From contig NC_060062.1 of NCBI RefSeq assembly GCF_020283565.1, forward strand, positions 27,960,251 through 28,024,250: 64,000 nt of DNA, read 5' to 3'. Below, piece after piece: positions 1 through 10,455 of this stretch (positions are counted from its first letter, which is position 1; every line of letters begins with the position of its first letter). This DNA is from Trifolium pratense. Its lineage: Eukaryota > Streptophyta > Magnoliopsida > Fabales > Fabaceae. The notes below the pieces were generated by a model that saw nothing but the letters and a program-made list of their open reading frames with translations, was not told the origin of the DNA and did no database searches. Both the position numbers and the translations under genes were made by a program.

Positions 1-396
1 GGAAGGAAGAGATGAAATTGTTGGATACGACGTCGTTTTGCGGCTTCTAGCCATGTGTGAAGGCTTTGACAAGGAGTTGGAACAAATTGACATTTGAGGT
101 GAAACGATTTGAGAGATTGATTGGGCACACGAGGAGAGAGCATGAGTTTATCTATAAAAAGAGTGAATCGATTGAATGCGTCGTTGTTGTTTGGGATTGT
201 TTGATAGTCGAAAGAGAGATTGGTGAGTGAGTGAGTGAGAAAGTGGGTTCCAACGCTTTGAAAGAAAGCTGGTAATGAAAGCATCTTTGGTTGGGAGAAA
301 GGAGAGAATATGGAGTAATATTTCATCTGAGAAGTCGCTGATTCTATCCTCCGATTGTAACATTCTGTTTTTCTTTTTCTGACGCAATTTTGACAT
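1..396 (-). pseudogene. F-box protein (FBD/LRR type), 5' part, frameshifted
   Basis: The gene starts at the ATG at 396 and runs off the left edge. After a basic start, residues 15-50 form an F-box with the core [16 protein letters not shown] and SKRW, the part that binds SKP1 in an SCF ubiquitin ligase. The frame hits a stop near 148. One base over, the frame goes on to position 1 with family-typical sequence ([20 protein letters not shown], then a WLEAAKRR block that leads into leucine-rich repeats). The shift lies at or next to the A5 run at 156-160 (T5 on the coding strand). The F-box call is firm. Whether the shift is a real lesion or a sequence error cannot be told here, and the substrate is unknown. 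Confidence 0.75.
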
Positions 397-926
397 TCTG
401 TTTTCAGAACAAGACTATGGAAGAAGAGTGTGGTTTGGCTTTGTGATTGGGCTTGGTTCATATGAAATGATGTATTTGTAAACACTTTGACGATCATGTA
501 AGTAAAAGTCGTGAGTGTGAGGATTTTTGAGGTTTAAAATAGTGTATATATAGCCCTATAGGCTATATTCATAGGTAAGCATTTAAAGGAGAGAAATTAG
601 GTCGGTTTCTCTGACAAATTTTTTTATTAGACATTTTTCTTTAGATGACACTTGTACACAAATCATGATTTGATTTTCATATAACTAACTTGATTTGATC
701 ACAAAACATGCTCGAGTGCGCCTCTAGGACGTAATGAGCTAGTGGTCTTGAAAAGACGTGTTACTTTGTTGGATTGGGCTTGGTACACTCCCTTCGTCGT
801 GCCGTATTATAAAAATCACAGAGCTGCTGGCCTAAGCATATATATAGCTGTCCAAACCCTAGCTTTTGGTAGAAGTAATTTTTTTTTTGTTGCACAAAAT
901 AATGTTGTTTTAATTATTGAAGAATG
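397..926. other. no gene recognised; upstream region of the F-box gene
   Basis: This AT-rich stretch holds no convincing coding frame. A short hairpin (ATAGCC, loop CTATA, GGCTAT) lies near 550-565. The 62-codon plus-strand frame at 742-930 has no recognisable domain. Confidence 0.4.
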
Positions 927-1089
927 TTAACTTGTGCCCTTAAGGGCACATGTTAAGAAGATAAATGTGAAAATAAAATTATTGAACTTGTGGTGTATTC
1001 AATTATCTAAACATTAAATTCTTTGTATCATTAAATACTATATTTCTATTTTTAGGTAGCTTAACATGTGCCTTTAGGGCACAAGTTAA
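927..1089. mobile_element. MITE whose terminal repeats are themselves palindromes
   Basis: Both ends carry a near-perfect 30-bp palindrome built on TTAACTTGTGCCC and GGGCACATGTTAA. The left copy is at 927-956 and the right copy at 1060-1089, with an AT-rich core between. This is a small non-autonomous DNA element. No clear target duplication was found, so the superfamily is open. Confidence 0.6.
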
Positions 1090-1180
1090 CATGACCCTTA
1101 ATTATTTAGAGAGTATAAATTATTTTCTTTTAAAAAAAAAGATATAAAATATTTCAAACAAAAATTATTATTTATACTAT

Positions 1181-1341
1181 GGCCCGTTTGAATTAACTTA
1201 TTTTTGAGCTTATGCAATATAAATTAGATTTTATGTTATTTTATAAGTTCACACTAGTGAAAATTGTATTTTTATAATAATACATAAAAAATGCATAAGC
1301 TGTTTGCATAAGCTCAAAAATAAGCTAATCCTAACGGGTCC
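1181..1341. mobile_element. 161-bp MITE with GGCCCGTTTG ends
   Basis: The left end GGCCCGTTTGAATTAACTTA and the right end (reverse complement GGACCCGTTAGGATTAGCTT) are imperfect inverted repeats. The inverted similarity goes on inward through a TTTTTGAGCTTATGCA block. The flanking TAT on both sides may be a 3-bp duplication. Confidence 0.6.
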
Positions 1342-1486
1342 TATGATATAAATAGCAAATACAAAAATAACTACAAATTTTGATTAGAGTTTTAATATAT
1401 ATTTAATTATTTATGTGTAAGGATCTACGGATTGTTTTTCAGAAATATTGGCAGAAAAACTTTTTATTCACAATAGCTATAGCCTC

Positions 1487-2487
1487 TGTTTGGTTTGGCG
1501 TTGGACAACACCAAACGCGCGTTTCTCGACCCAAAAAGTGATTCCGACGATTTCTGGCTTGTTTGGCTAAATGCAAACGTGAATCCCTGCGACGTGATTT
1601 TCTACTCAAACGTGAGTATTCCTGAAGCTACAAATTGGAGCTTCTGCGTCAACTAAAAGCGATTCTGCGATTTCACTTTTTATGACAGATTTTTTTCCCT
1701 AATTACCCATGGCTTCTTTTACAATTTCGTACAATTTGTAAACCAATTTTCTCCATTTCAAAGACAACAGTGATGATGATTTTCCCTTCCCTCAGATTTC
1801 TTATAAATTTTGTTTTAGCGTTTCATGGGGCAGATCTGCAAACTTAGAACATTCTCTCTCTTCCTCAAGGTTGAAGAAGAAGTTTGAATTGGACTTTGAA
1901 AGCCCATATTTCATTTTCATAAACAAGCCCATTAATAAAGATAAATAACAAAAACTAAAGAAAAAAATATTTGATAGTTTTTTATTTTGGTTTTTAACAG
2001 ATTCTTTTTAAACAAATAAATAGCGTTTGGTAATTCGTTTTTTTTTTTTAATGATTTGTCAGTTTTGGTATTATTTTTATATATATTTGTCGAATTTTTC
2101 ACAATTATATTTTTCATAGATTTTTTTCTAATCTATAAATAATAAATTAATTCTCCTTTATTTTATCAAAAATAATAAATTAGTTTTTTTTGAAGCAAAA
2201 AACAATAAACTAGTAAGTCTTATAAAAATAATTAAATTAATTAAGCAACAGTAACTAAATATATAAAATAGAAACGAAATATAATTTTAAATAGATATTA
2301 ATACCCATTTCAGCAATTATGCATTCAAAATCAATTTTGATCCAAAAATCACGAGTTTGTAAGAATCACTTTTCTGTCAATATATCCAAACATAAATCAA
2401 TTTTGTTCAACTCACTTTTAACCAAAATTAATTTTATCAAACTCAATTCTGTCAAACTCAATTCTTCACACCGCAAAACCAAACACA
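1487..2487. mobile_element. about 1-kb non-autonomous TIR element
   Basis: TGTTTGGTTTGGCGTTG near 1487 is mirrored by CGCAAAACCAAACACA at 2472-2487, an inverted repeat of about 17 bp with two mismatches. The subterminal regions hold further related blocks (for example AATCACTTTT and AAAAGTGATT). No ORF is evident inside. Boundaries are approximate and no target duplication was confirmed. Confidence 0.45.
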
Positions 2488-3069
2488 TACATAGTAGCCT
2501 TGGAACCCGTTTGCACGAGAGAACTTTTGGTCAATTTGCTAGGGGTTTAGTGGATATTGACCTTATCCAACCCCTAAGGTACAAGTTACTTGTTGAGAGG
2601 AAGGGTTTTGCCTTCTTTGTGGAGATTGAGTACGAACAGTACATACCAGACTTTTGCGGTGGTTGTAAAACCATTGGCCATCATATTGACAATTGCAAGA
2701 GATGAAATAAGGAAGAGGATTCGAAGACAGATAAGGATAACAACATCCAGAAAAAACCAACCACAGAACCAAAGAAAGTATTTGTGCAAACCAAGGAGGG
2801 AATACCACAACAGATTATGCCCATTGAGGTCATCAATGTTGAAAAGGAAATTATCAATGTGGAAGAAGTTAGTGACAAACTCTAAGAGCACATTACTGAG
2901 GATAAAGATAATGAAAACACAAATATGGTTAGACAAGAACCTAATACAACACATGAAAAAGAAGATGACAATGGAAAAATTGATGAACTTAATACCACAC
3001 AAGAAAAGCAAGATGAAACTGTGATGACTCCTAGAGGTATATTTAAAGCACAAGACAAACAATTGGAAG

Positions 3070-3626
3070 TAGGGATGGCAACGGGCGCCCATGAGTGCGG
3101 GTTTGACACTTACCAAACCCACATCCGAAATCATCACCCAAACCCAAACCCAAACCCAAAGGTTGTTCGAGTGGCAAAACAACACCCACGCCCACACCCA
3201 TTGGGTTCGGTTTTTTCTACCCAAACCCAAACCCGCGGCACATTTGAAAATAATTTGCAAATTTAAGAAATTAAACTCCAACATAGACTTTGAATTAAAT
3301 TACAACTAAAATTAAGGTCTTCCAAAGAAATTCAAACATAGACTTTCAAGAAATTACAACATAGACATTCAAGAAATTAAATTATAACTAAAATTTAAGG
3401 TCTTCCAAGGAAATTGAGGGAGACTATGGGGGTAATTAGGTAATTATAAAATATTTCGGGTGAGTGTATGAGTTTCGGGTGTGGGTTTGACTGATACCAA
3501 ACCCACACCCATATTATCGGGTGTCACCCGAACCCAAACCCAAATCCAGTCAAATCGGGTTTCGCCCGTTGACTTGGGTTTGGGTTCGGGTGGATCTCTC
3601 AGGTTTGGGTTTTTTTGTCATCCCTA
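3070..3626. mobile_element. hAT-type non-autonomous element with 8-bp TSD
   Basis: The ends TAGGGATGGCA and TGTCATCCCTA are inverted repeats. ATTGGAAG flanks both sides (3062-3069 and 3627-3634), the 8-bp duplication expected of hAT. The interior is full of CCCAAACCCAAACC-type runs and their complement, so much of the element folds back on itself. Confidence 0.85.
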
Positions 3627-3771
3627 ATTGGAAGAGGAACTAAATGCAAACTTAGACATTGAGTGTGACAACATCTAGTTCACAAGGCACTTTTGTTAGA
3701 GATACTCAAAATCAAGTGTTCAATGGAGGTACTTCAAGTAACAATGCTGATTTGGGTCTAACACCTGATAG

Positions 3772-4536
3772 CAAGGTTGTCAGAACCGGACCGGTCATCG
3801 AACCGGCGAGTTCACCGGTTCAAGGTTCAATTGGTCGGACCGGGTTCAAACCGTTTTTAATTAAATATATATTTTAATTAATATATAAATAAAAATATAT
3901 GAATAATTGCTCAATATTTCATAATTTCACACTTTAAAAAGATAAAATATCATTGGTTAATTGACAAAATATCATCGTTAATGATATCATTTTTGTTATG
4001 TTATCCGGTGTAAACTATGAAGTCAAGTTTGTTATGAGACAAGTGAATTTGGTTGCTCATACGTTAGCTAGGGCGGCCAATTCTTGGTCTAGTTTCCATA
4101 GATTTGAAAGTATTCCTTCATATGTACCAAAAAAAAAAGTATTCCTTCATGTATTGAACTTTTGGTGATTAATGAAATGCATTAAGCTTGTTTGGTTAAA
4201 AAAAAAGAAGATAAAATATCACAAGTCAAAATAAAATAAAATTTATAATTCAAACCAAATGAAAAACAGATGAAAAACAAAAACCTTTCATATTCCTACG
4301 ACGTCGTTGTTTTGTTTCAGATTTTATTTTTTTAAAAAAAATTAAAACGACGTCGTCTTGCCCTGTTTTTTTTTTTAAAAAAAAAAACTGCAAAACCGCT
4401 TGAACCGCCCGGCCGGTTCGACCTCGGTTCACGCGTTTTTTTTCTGGTAGGTTTCCTATCCGTTTTTTGCTCAAAACCGAACCATTTTCATGACCGGTTC
4501 ACGATCCGACCGGCCGGTCCGGTTTTGATAACCTTG
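3772..4536. mobile_element. hAT-type non-autonomous element (AACCGGACCGG family)
   Basis: The inverted ends CAAGGTTGTCAGAACCGGAC and GTCCGGTTTTGATAACCTTG are flanked by the perfect 8-bp duplication CCTGATAG (3764-3771 and 4537-4544). The GC-rich termini contrast with an AT-rich centre, which itself received a LINE tail at 3953-4207. Confidence 0.88.
3953..4207 (+). mobile_element. 5'-truncated LINE insertion (RNase H tail, poly-A)
   Basis: A 14-bp duplication, AAGATAAAATATCA, flanks the insert (3939-3952 and 4208-4221). The insert ends in an A-rich tail, the signature of target-primed LINE integration. Its frame encodes the end of a plant LINE RNase H domain, with EVKFVMRQVNLVAHTLARAA and FHRFESIPS. 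It lies inside the hAT element at 3772-4536. Confidence 0.8.
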
Positions 4537-4610
4537 CCTGATAGAGTTTTACATGACGACATGGTGACTACGGTCTGACAAGTGCATAAGTCTGTCGTCG
4601 AGTAATAAAT

Positions 4611-6538
4611 TCTCAATTGAATTCGTTTAGGAATTAATTAGACAGTAAAAATAGGTAGCATTCACTTTGGTTTTTGAAAATGTTTTGAAACAGAAATGGA
4701 TAATATAAGATAAGGAAACTAGGTTAAGTGTTTTTGAATCCCTCCCATACTCCTGCTTGGTAACTGGCGTTATATTGCTTACTATTCTTTTTATTATCCG
4801 GAGGATTAATCTTTAAGTAGTGAAATATGTTGTCGCATACTAAAATCACTCTATTGCAATTGAGGACGCTGATACTAAATCAATGATAAGAGAACCCTTG
4901 TTTCTCACGTGTTAGCCTTTAACAAGTTCTCAACGTTAAGCTTACCTTGACTGAACAACCATAGAACATGCCGAAATTATCCTTAGGGTTTATTCAATAA
5001 TATGGTCGATATTATGAATAAAACATCAAAACTGAGACAATAATAGATAATAAACTGAATTGTTGAAATAAACAATTCGTGTGAAGATAAATTTCTTATT
5101 AAATACTATTATTTGACGATACATTTAATACCCTTGTTAAATAATCCATGAGAACCTACATTTCATAAGCATCTTTTTATTTTATTACTTATTGCTTATA
5201 TTCTAAATCAAAAACCCTTTTATTCAAATATATATCAAATATGCAGGAGGTCTTAGGTTCAATCCTCCTTGAGGGATTTGTAATTGTTATTTCAATTGTT
5301 AAATCGACAAATAGTGATTAAAACATACAAAAGAATAAAAAATAAAATCAATATTACCTAGATGAACCGATTCTGGAACAAACGTAACCGAAACAAAATT
5401 CTGAAAGATAATTGTGAAGAGGCCGATGATGGAAAAGTGGTTCGACCAATATATGCATTGCCATTTCAACTTTTTTGAGTGACTTATACAAATGAGAGAT
5501 TGAAATGAAAGAAATCTAATATTATAAGGGTAAGTTGTAAGATTTATTTTTAGGGACTAAAATCAAAATTCACCTATATTATATGAGGAGACGGTGTTTG
5601 ATGCCGAGTTGGGCTTAGGCCGCTAGAATAAATTTGTACTGAAATGAGAACAAACCTTAATTAATTTGGATTAAATATTCGAATTATCAAATCATTAATT
5701 TGGGGTTCACCCTTCTTATTGGTAAGGTTTGATATATTCTCAACTTTAATTTTCTTTCCTCGATTTCTATAAAAATTTCAATCCCATTGGACCACCATCA
5801 AGAGTTGTTTTAAATCGATCTTGTAACCTACTGTCTCATTTTCAGTTTTACTATTGTGTGGTACATGACCTAGAGAAGCATATAAATTGGGAAATGTTTG
5901 GTCACTCTTTCCTTATTAGCCCCTTGCAAAGTTAGAACCCTATGACATGTGAAAATAGTAGGTGGGAACCATATAGTGTGGGGGCATAAATGGTATTATA
6001 ATTATCAATTTTAGTGTATAATACGAAGGTGGTGGATGTGGACATGAAGTAGGGGAAATCTTGCCACCTTTGTTAATTAAACAAATAGTGTAATGAGTGG
6101 ATTGATGAAATTGTTGATAAACTTTCAGTATTGGGCTGAGCATGCCATGTTTTTCTTTGTCCTAATAATCACAATGTTCCTCTTTCATGGATGGTGTATT
6201 TCTTTTTCCTGACCGTCAGAAACAATCAAAGGAAAGTGGTATAATAATAAAGATTGTTATACAAAAGAAAGGAAATAGGATAGCATAATAATACTACTAA
6301 ATATAAATATAAGTATAAGGAAAACACCATGATTAGATTGGGTAGTAGTAGCATTTTAATAAAGTAGTTCGGGGTTATTACAGTCATTTTAATAAGACAA
6401 TTAATCGATTTCAATTTGTTTTGGTTTAAAATTTAAAATGAGAATTGCATAAAGGAGTAGTGTTTTTGTTTGGATCATGTTAACATATACTTTAAAGATA
6501 TACATTAAAATTTCTATAAATAAGAATCTTATATTAAA
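4611..6538. other. no gene recognised
   Basis: This is AT-rich intergenic sequence. GGTTCAATCC near 5250 resembles a pol III B box and may be a SINE remnant. The minus-strand frames at 5940-6143 and 6226-6414 show no domain and look like chance. Confidence 0.4.
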
Positions 6539-7119
6539 CTAGCATAATACCCGTGTGTATGCACGGGACGTCGCGGCGTTGCCGTGATATTTTTTTTATA
6601 GTAGGGCGATTATTATACAGTACGAAATTAGTCCCGTTATAAAATTATTAATCATTGTATAAAGATTTTTGTTTGGTGTATGATAGTTAATTTTTCCCGT
6701 ATATAATGGTTAATTTAATTTTTTATCAACAACATTTTATCCTGTGTATAATAGTTATTGAAAAAAAATTATTGATGACAACTTATCACGTATATATAAT
6801 AGTTATTTCAAAAAAAACATGAGCGATATTTTTTTAGTGTATATTAGTTATTCATAAAAATATGTATTTAAGTCATCCCTCATTAAAAAAATTAACGTTT
6901 TACAAGAGAGATTTCTACTAATGTATTAAAGATGACCGCGGAAAAAATTCAAAATTTTTAAGTGCAGAAAATATAAAAATACATATTTAATTCATCCATT
7001 TTTAAAATAATTTAAAATGTTGATAGACAGACTTCTATAATGTAATAAACATGACATCGGGAAAAAAATTAAAATTTTGAATGATACACATGAGTTGATT
7101 GTCACTACAAAGATTTCTA
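6539..7119 (-). mobile_element. Helitron 3' end (minus), body to the right
   Basis: Read on the minus strand, a hairpin with stem CCCGTG/CACGGG (6550-6567) is followed 7 nt later by CTAG (6539-6542) and a flanking T. This is the terminal structure of plant Helitrons. The adjoining body has repeated motifs of the type CGTATATAATAGTTA. The 5' end was not found. A Stowaway and a hAT element lie just inside or beyond. Confidence 0.6.
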
Positions 7120-7414
7120 CTCCCTCCGGTCCTTTTTATAAGGAACACTTAGGGCAAAAAATTTGGTCCTTTTTATAAGAAACTTTGACCAATTTTCAAA
7201 TGTTTTAAATATTCAATTTCACTTATGCCCTTATTTATTATGAGAGAGAGTTTAAAAATAAGTAAGTTAGTTGAATAAAGAGTAATTAAATAAGGGTATA
7301 CATGGAATAAATTAAAATTTATAAGAGTATTAAATGAAAATAACTATGTTAAATGTGCTTCATTGATCTGTGTGATTTTTTCAAAGTGTTCCTTATAATA
7401 AGGACCGGAGGGAG
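7120..7414. mobile_element. Stowaway-type MITE
   Basis: The ends CTCCCTCCGGTCCTTTTTAT and the complementary AAGGACCGGAGGGAG are the classic Stowaway (Tc1/Mariner) termini. A TA dinucleotide flanks both sides (7118-7119 and 7415-7416). Inverted similarity extends through the TATAAGGAACAC-type subterminal blocks. Confidence 0.88.
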
Positions 7415-7468
7415 TATAATATACTAAACATGACGGTGGAAGCAATCTAGATAAAAATAAGTACTCAT

Positions 7469-8102
7469 CAGGGATGTCAATGGATATCCATGGGCGGCGC
7501 AGATAGTATGATATATGTGTCCACTCCATTAGATAAATATGATATCCGTATCTACTCCATATCCGTGCGGGTATCCACTAAGCGGGTAATCTGCGGGTTT
7601 TGAGGTATCCGCGGATATTATGGATGATAATTTTTTTAAAAAAAACAATTTCTTCTAATTATACCTACAATTTCTTAAAAGAAGTAAAAAAATATTAAAA
7701 CATAATAATATTCATACATTTCACTTTGAATTTACAACAATGTCACCACATTCATTTTTTTTTCTTTTTACCAAAACTTAATATAATATCCATATATTTC
7801 TCTTTTAAAAATTAATATACATACATTTCTAACTAAACTAAAATTCATCATAAAGTTATGCCAAATATAAAAGCTTATTTTATATTTAATAACTAAGGAT
7901 ACTTAAGTAGTTTTCGTATTTATTAGCTGGTATGGATATCCGTGGTCTTGCATACAATTAAATTCGTATTCATATCCATTAAATATCGGGTAATTAAAAT
8001 ATCCATTTATTTTATCCGGTGATGGATTAAGTTATCCGCCCCGTATCCGTGGCGGATTTTATTCGTGGATATTTGCGAGTATGAATATTTTTGTCATCCC
8101 TA
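7469..8102. mobile_element. hAT-type non-autonomous element with 8-bp TSD
   Basis: The ends CAGGGATGTCAATGG and TTTTTGTCATCCCTA are flanked by the perfect duplication GTACTCAT (7461-7468 and 8103-8110). The subterminal parts repeat GGATATCC-like blocks in both orientations. It resembles the hAT element at 3070-3626 in its terminal 11 bp but differs inside. Confidence 0.87.
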
Positions 8103-8543
8103 GTACTCATGCGGTTTAACCAATTTTCATCTACTATGTCATGGTTGCATCCACCACACATTCTTTTTTTTTCAATGCCAAGACAAAGATTATCAATTGT
8201 AAATGAGACCAAAATAACTTGTTATATATTCATGTAGTGAGAGGTAATAATAGTGAAATAACATATTATGATTCCTTCAGCAGCTTGATTCATTGAAACA
8301 ATTAATAAATATTGCTGCAATATCAAAGTTGACAAATATGTTAGAAAAATATTTTACCTATATTGGGGCAAGAGGGTGTGCTGATGAGTTAATGTTATCC
8401 CCACATTTGAATAACTTACTAAGGCACAATGAAGGAGCCAGAAAATTTAGGTTGTGGGGCGATAAAGTTAAACATAAAAAAAGTTTCATAATTGAACAAA
8501 AGTAAAAACACATTAACTCCTCTTTCAAGATAAAATGAAGGTT

Positions 8544-8649
8544 GTGCATTGGTATTGACTTGGGACCTGGGAGTGTGCTCCTCTTGAGGTCTGAGGTTCG
8601 ATTCTCTCTGGCGCCAATTTGGGCGGGCTAATTTAGCTTCTTCAAAAAA
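8544..8649 (+). mobile_element. tRNA-derived SINE with 16-bp TSD
   Basis: The 106-bp body holds a pol III B box (GGTTCGATTCT) and ends in an A-run. A perfect 16-bp repeat, AGATAAAATGAAGGTT, lies on both sides (8528-8543 and 8650-8665), which marks retroposition. Confidence 0.85.
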
Positions 8650-8905
8650 AGATAAAATGAAGGTTATATAGTGGTTGTATGTGTTATATATGGAAAAAAA
8701 TTGGAATAGAACAAATGGTAAAAGTTTCTTATATTTTAAATTTGAAAAATGTTAATTAGTGTCTCTACTAGTTAAAGAAGGTTGTATAATCAAATTTTTA
8801 AAAGTATAAAAGCTATTGTTTTTAATATAAATATAAAGTTTATTTTTTTAGTTTCTTAACTAGTTAGTCTTCCAAGAACATTAGTTAGTATACCTTTTAA
8901 TTTAT

Positions 8906-9045
8906 TTATTTTTTTTGTCAATTATTCTAATTGCAAGACTCACACATTTAATATATATGGAGAACGTTAACGTGAAATCTGGGGTTCAAACCCCGACCAC
9001 TCCAATAATGTCTCTGGTAGCTACCATTTGAGCTACACTTATAGG
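8906..9045 (-). mobile_element. tRNA-derived SINE
   Basis: On the minus strand an A-box-like block (TAGCTCAAATGGTAG) and a B box (GGGGTTTGAACCCC) lie about 40 bp apart. They are followed by an A-rich tail after TAATTGAC. It is not a tRNA gene, since no cloverleaf 3' half follows. No target duplication was resolved. Confidence 0.65.
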
Positions 9046-9157
9046 ACTACAGGCGGTGCTTGTATTAATAAATTTAACTAGTATGCATATTGCACATTTC
9101 ACATATTAACTAGTATGCTCATATTTCCAATACTGTGATTGTTGTGGGTGGTTATTG

Positions 9158-9160
<3 letters not shown>

Positions 9161-9196
<36 letters not shown>
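9161..9196. repeat. (TA)18 microsatellite
   Basis: This is an uninterrupted run of TA dinucleotides, likely length-polymorphic between accessions. Confidence 0.95.
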
Positions 9197-9202
<6 letters not shown>

Positions 9203-9955
9203 TTTTTTAAAAAAAATTGTGCAGGCACATGCCCATAGAGTGATACATGTAGCTCCGTCTCTGCTAAGGCATTTCATGAAACCATACTTTGGAGCCATAT
9301 GGATGAAAGGGGGAGTGAGACCGGTGAGGAAATTAAGAGAAAGAAAAATGAAAAGGAAAGTTTGAACTTGCAGTCAATTAGGCTATATATATAAGCCTCG
9401 TAGAAATTATAAAAAAATAGACAAATTTATTCATATATGAGTAAAAAGATAAGTCTCATCTAAAACACTAAACAAATTAGGTCATCGTAACAATATATGA
9501 GTATAAATATTGGCCTCGTAAAAATTATCAAAAAAATAAATAATTTTGTTAACTTATGAGTAAAAATATAGGTCTCATATAAATAATAAAAATAAAATGT
9601 AAAAGTAACATGTAATAGAGTATAATTATTATAATTAATAATATTATTTTATTAAAATTTGATATAAAAAGACAAAAATACCCTTCATTTTAATAATGTG
9701 TAAAAAAAGAAAAAGGTGAAAAAAGGATAGTGATGACATTTCATTAGTATTTTCTTTTCATATGTTTATACGATATGATGTTATAAAAAAATTAATATTT
9801 AAAAAGTGATAAGAATAAGTTCCAAAAAAATCATACAACTTTTTCTTAACATTTTCCTTTTTGGTTATATTAAAAGTCTTGTATAATAATGTTTTAATGC
9901 ATGGTGTCAAGTTTATGGTACTTTGTGACAAATGGAGTTTCCTTAGTTTTGTATT
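9197..9955. other. intergenic; probable promoter of the Aux/IAA gene
   Basis: No gene is seen. Imperfect repeats of about 70 bp occur at 9370-9600 (blocks such as TATATGAGTAAAAATATAGGTCTC). The right part is pyrimidine-rich and leads into the likely 5' UTR of the gene at 10456. Confidence 0.4.
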
Positions 9956-10033
9956 TTGTTTCTTTTCTTTGTACTCTCAACACTTTCACTCTTTCTCATC
10001 TTCTTCACCCTTCTGATCTTGCTGATTCTTCAG

Positions 10034-10426
10034 GTAACAATTTTTCATCTTTACCCAAGTTTTGCTTCCATTTTTCTCAATAATGGGTTACCAAAAATCT
10101 CAAAACTTTCAATCAATGTTTTTCCTTTTAAAAAAAAAAAAAAGTATTTTTAAGGCCAATCCATAAACAAAAATATCAGTTTCTGTGAAATGGGTTATCA
10201 ACAAATTTATGAAATTTTCAATAAATGTTTTCCTTTTTCAAAACACTTTCACCCCATTAACAAAAGTTTATGTCTTTCTACTGAAATGGTGGTTGGAAAG
10301 TGATTTATTGAAGAGTTTGTTTCATGTGTTTTTCATTTACCTTTGTTTTTGTTTTACTATGTTGTGTTTTTTCATAAGTTGTTGGTTTAGGAACAATGAC
10401 AAATGTTATTTATTGTTTGATTATAG
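10034..10426 (+). other. 5' UTR intron of the Aux/IAA gene
   Basis: CAG|GTAACA at 10031-10036 and a T-rich tract ending TTATAG|GG at 10426 have good donor and acceptor form. The acceptor lies 30 bases before the start codon, and the sequence before the donor is a CT-rich leader. This is inference from splice consensus. Confidence 0.6.
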
Positions 10427-10455
10427 GGTATTGAAACTTTGAAACATTGATAGTG

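Larger units (their letters stand above)
2490..4610 (+). pseudogene. LINE ORF1-like (DUF4283/CCHC) fragment, split by two hAT elements
   Basis: The frame around 2500-2703 encodes a segment typical of plant LINE ORF1 proteins. It ends in a zinc knuckle, CGGCKTIGHHIDNC (CX2CX4HX4C), which would bind nucleic acid. In-frame stops follow at 2704 and 2883, then an acidic, charged tail to about 3069. Two transposons (3070-3626 and 3772-4536) interrupt it. With them left out, the flanking pieces adjoin and coding-like sequence continues to about 4590. It is an old, dead fragment; its 5' limit abuts the TIR element that ends near 2487. Confidence 0.65.

Noticed and set aside
2586..3284. 232-codon minus-strand ORF
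   Set aside because: It is the mirror of the LINE ORF1 remnant and of the CCCAAACCC repeats of the hAT element; the hydrophobic run comes from repeat composition.
5940..6143. 67-codon minus-strand ORF
   Set aside because: No domain or family pattern; chance length for this base composition.
8906..9045. tRNA gene (A and B boxes present)
   Set aside because: No cloverleaf with acceptor stem can be formed and an A-rich tail follows; a SINE explains it better. The same applies to 8544, 20010, 28888 and 61378.
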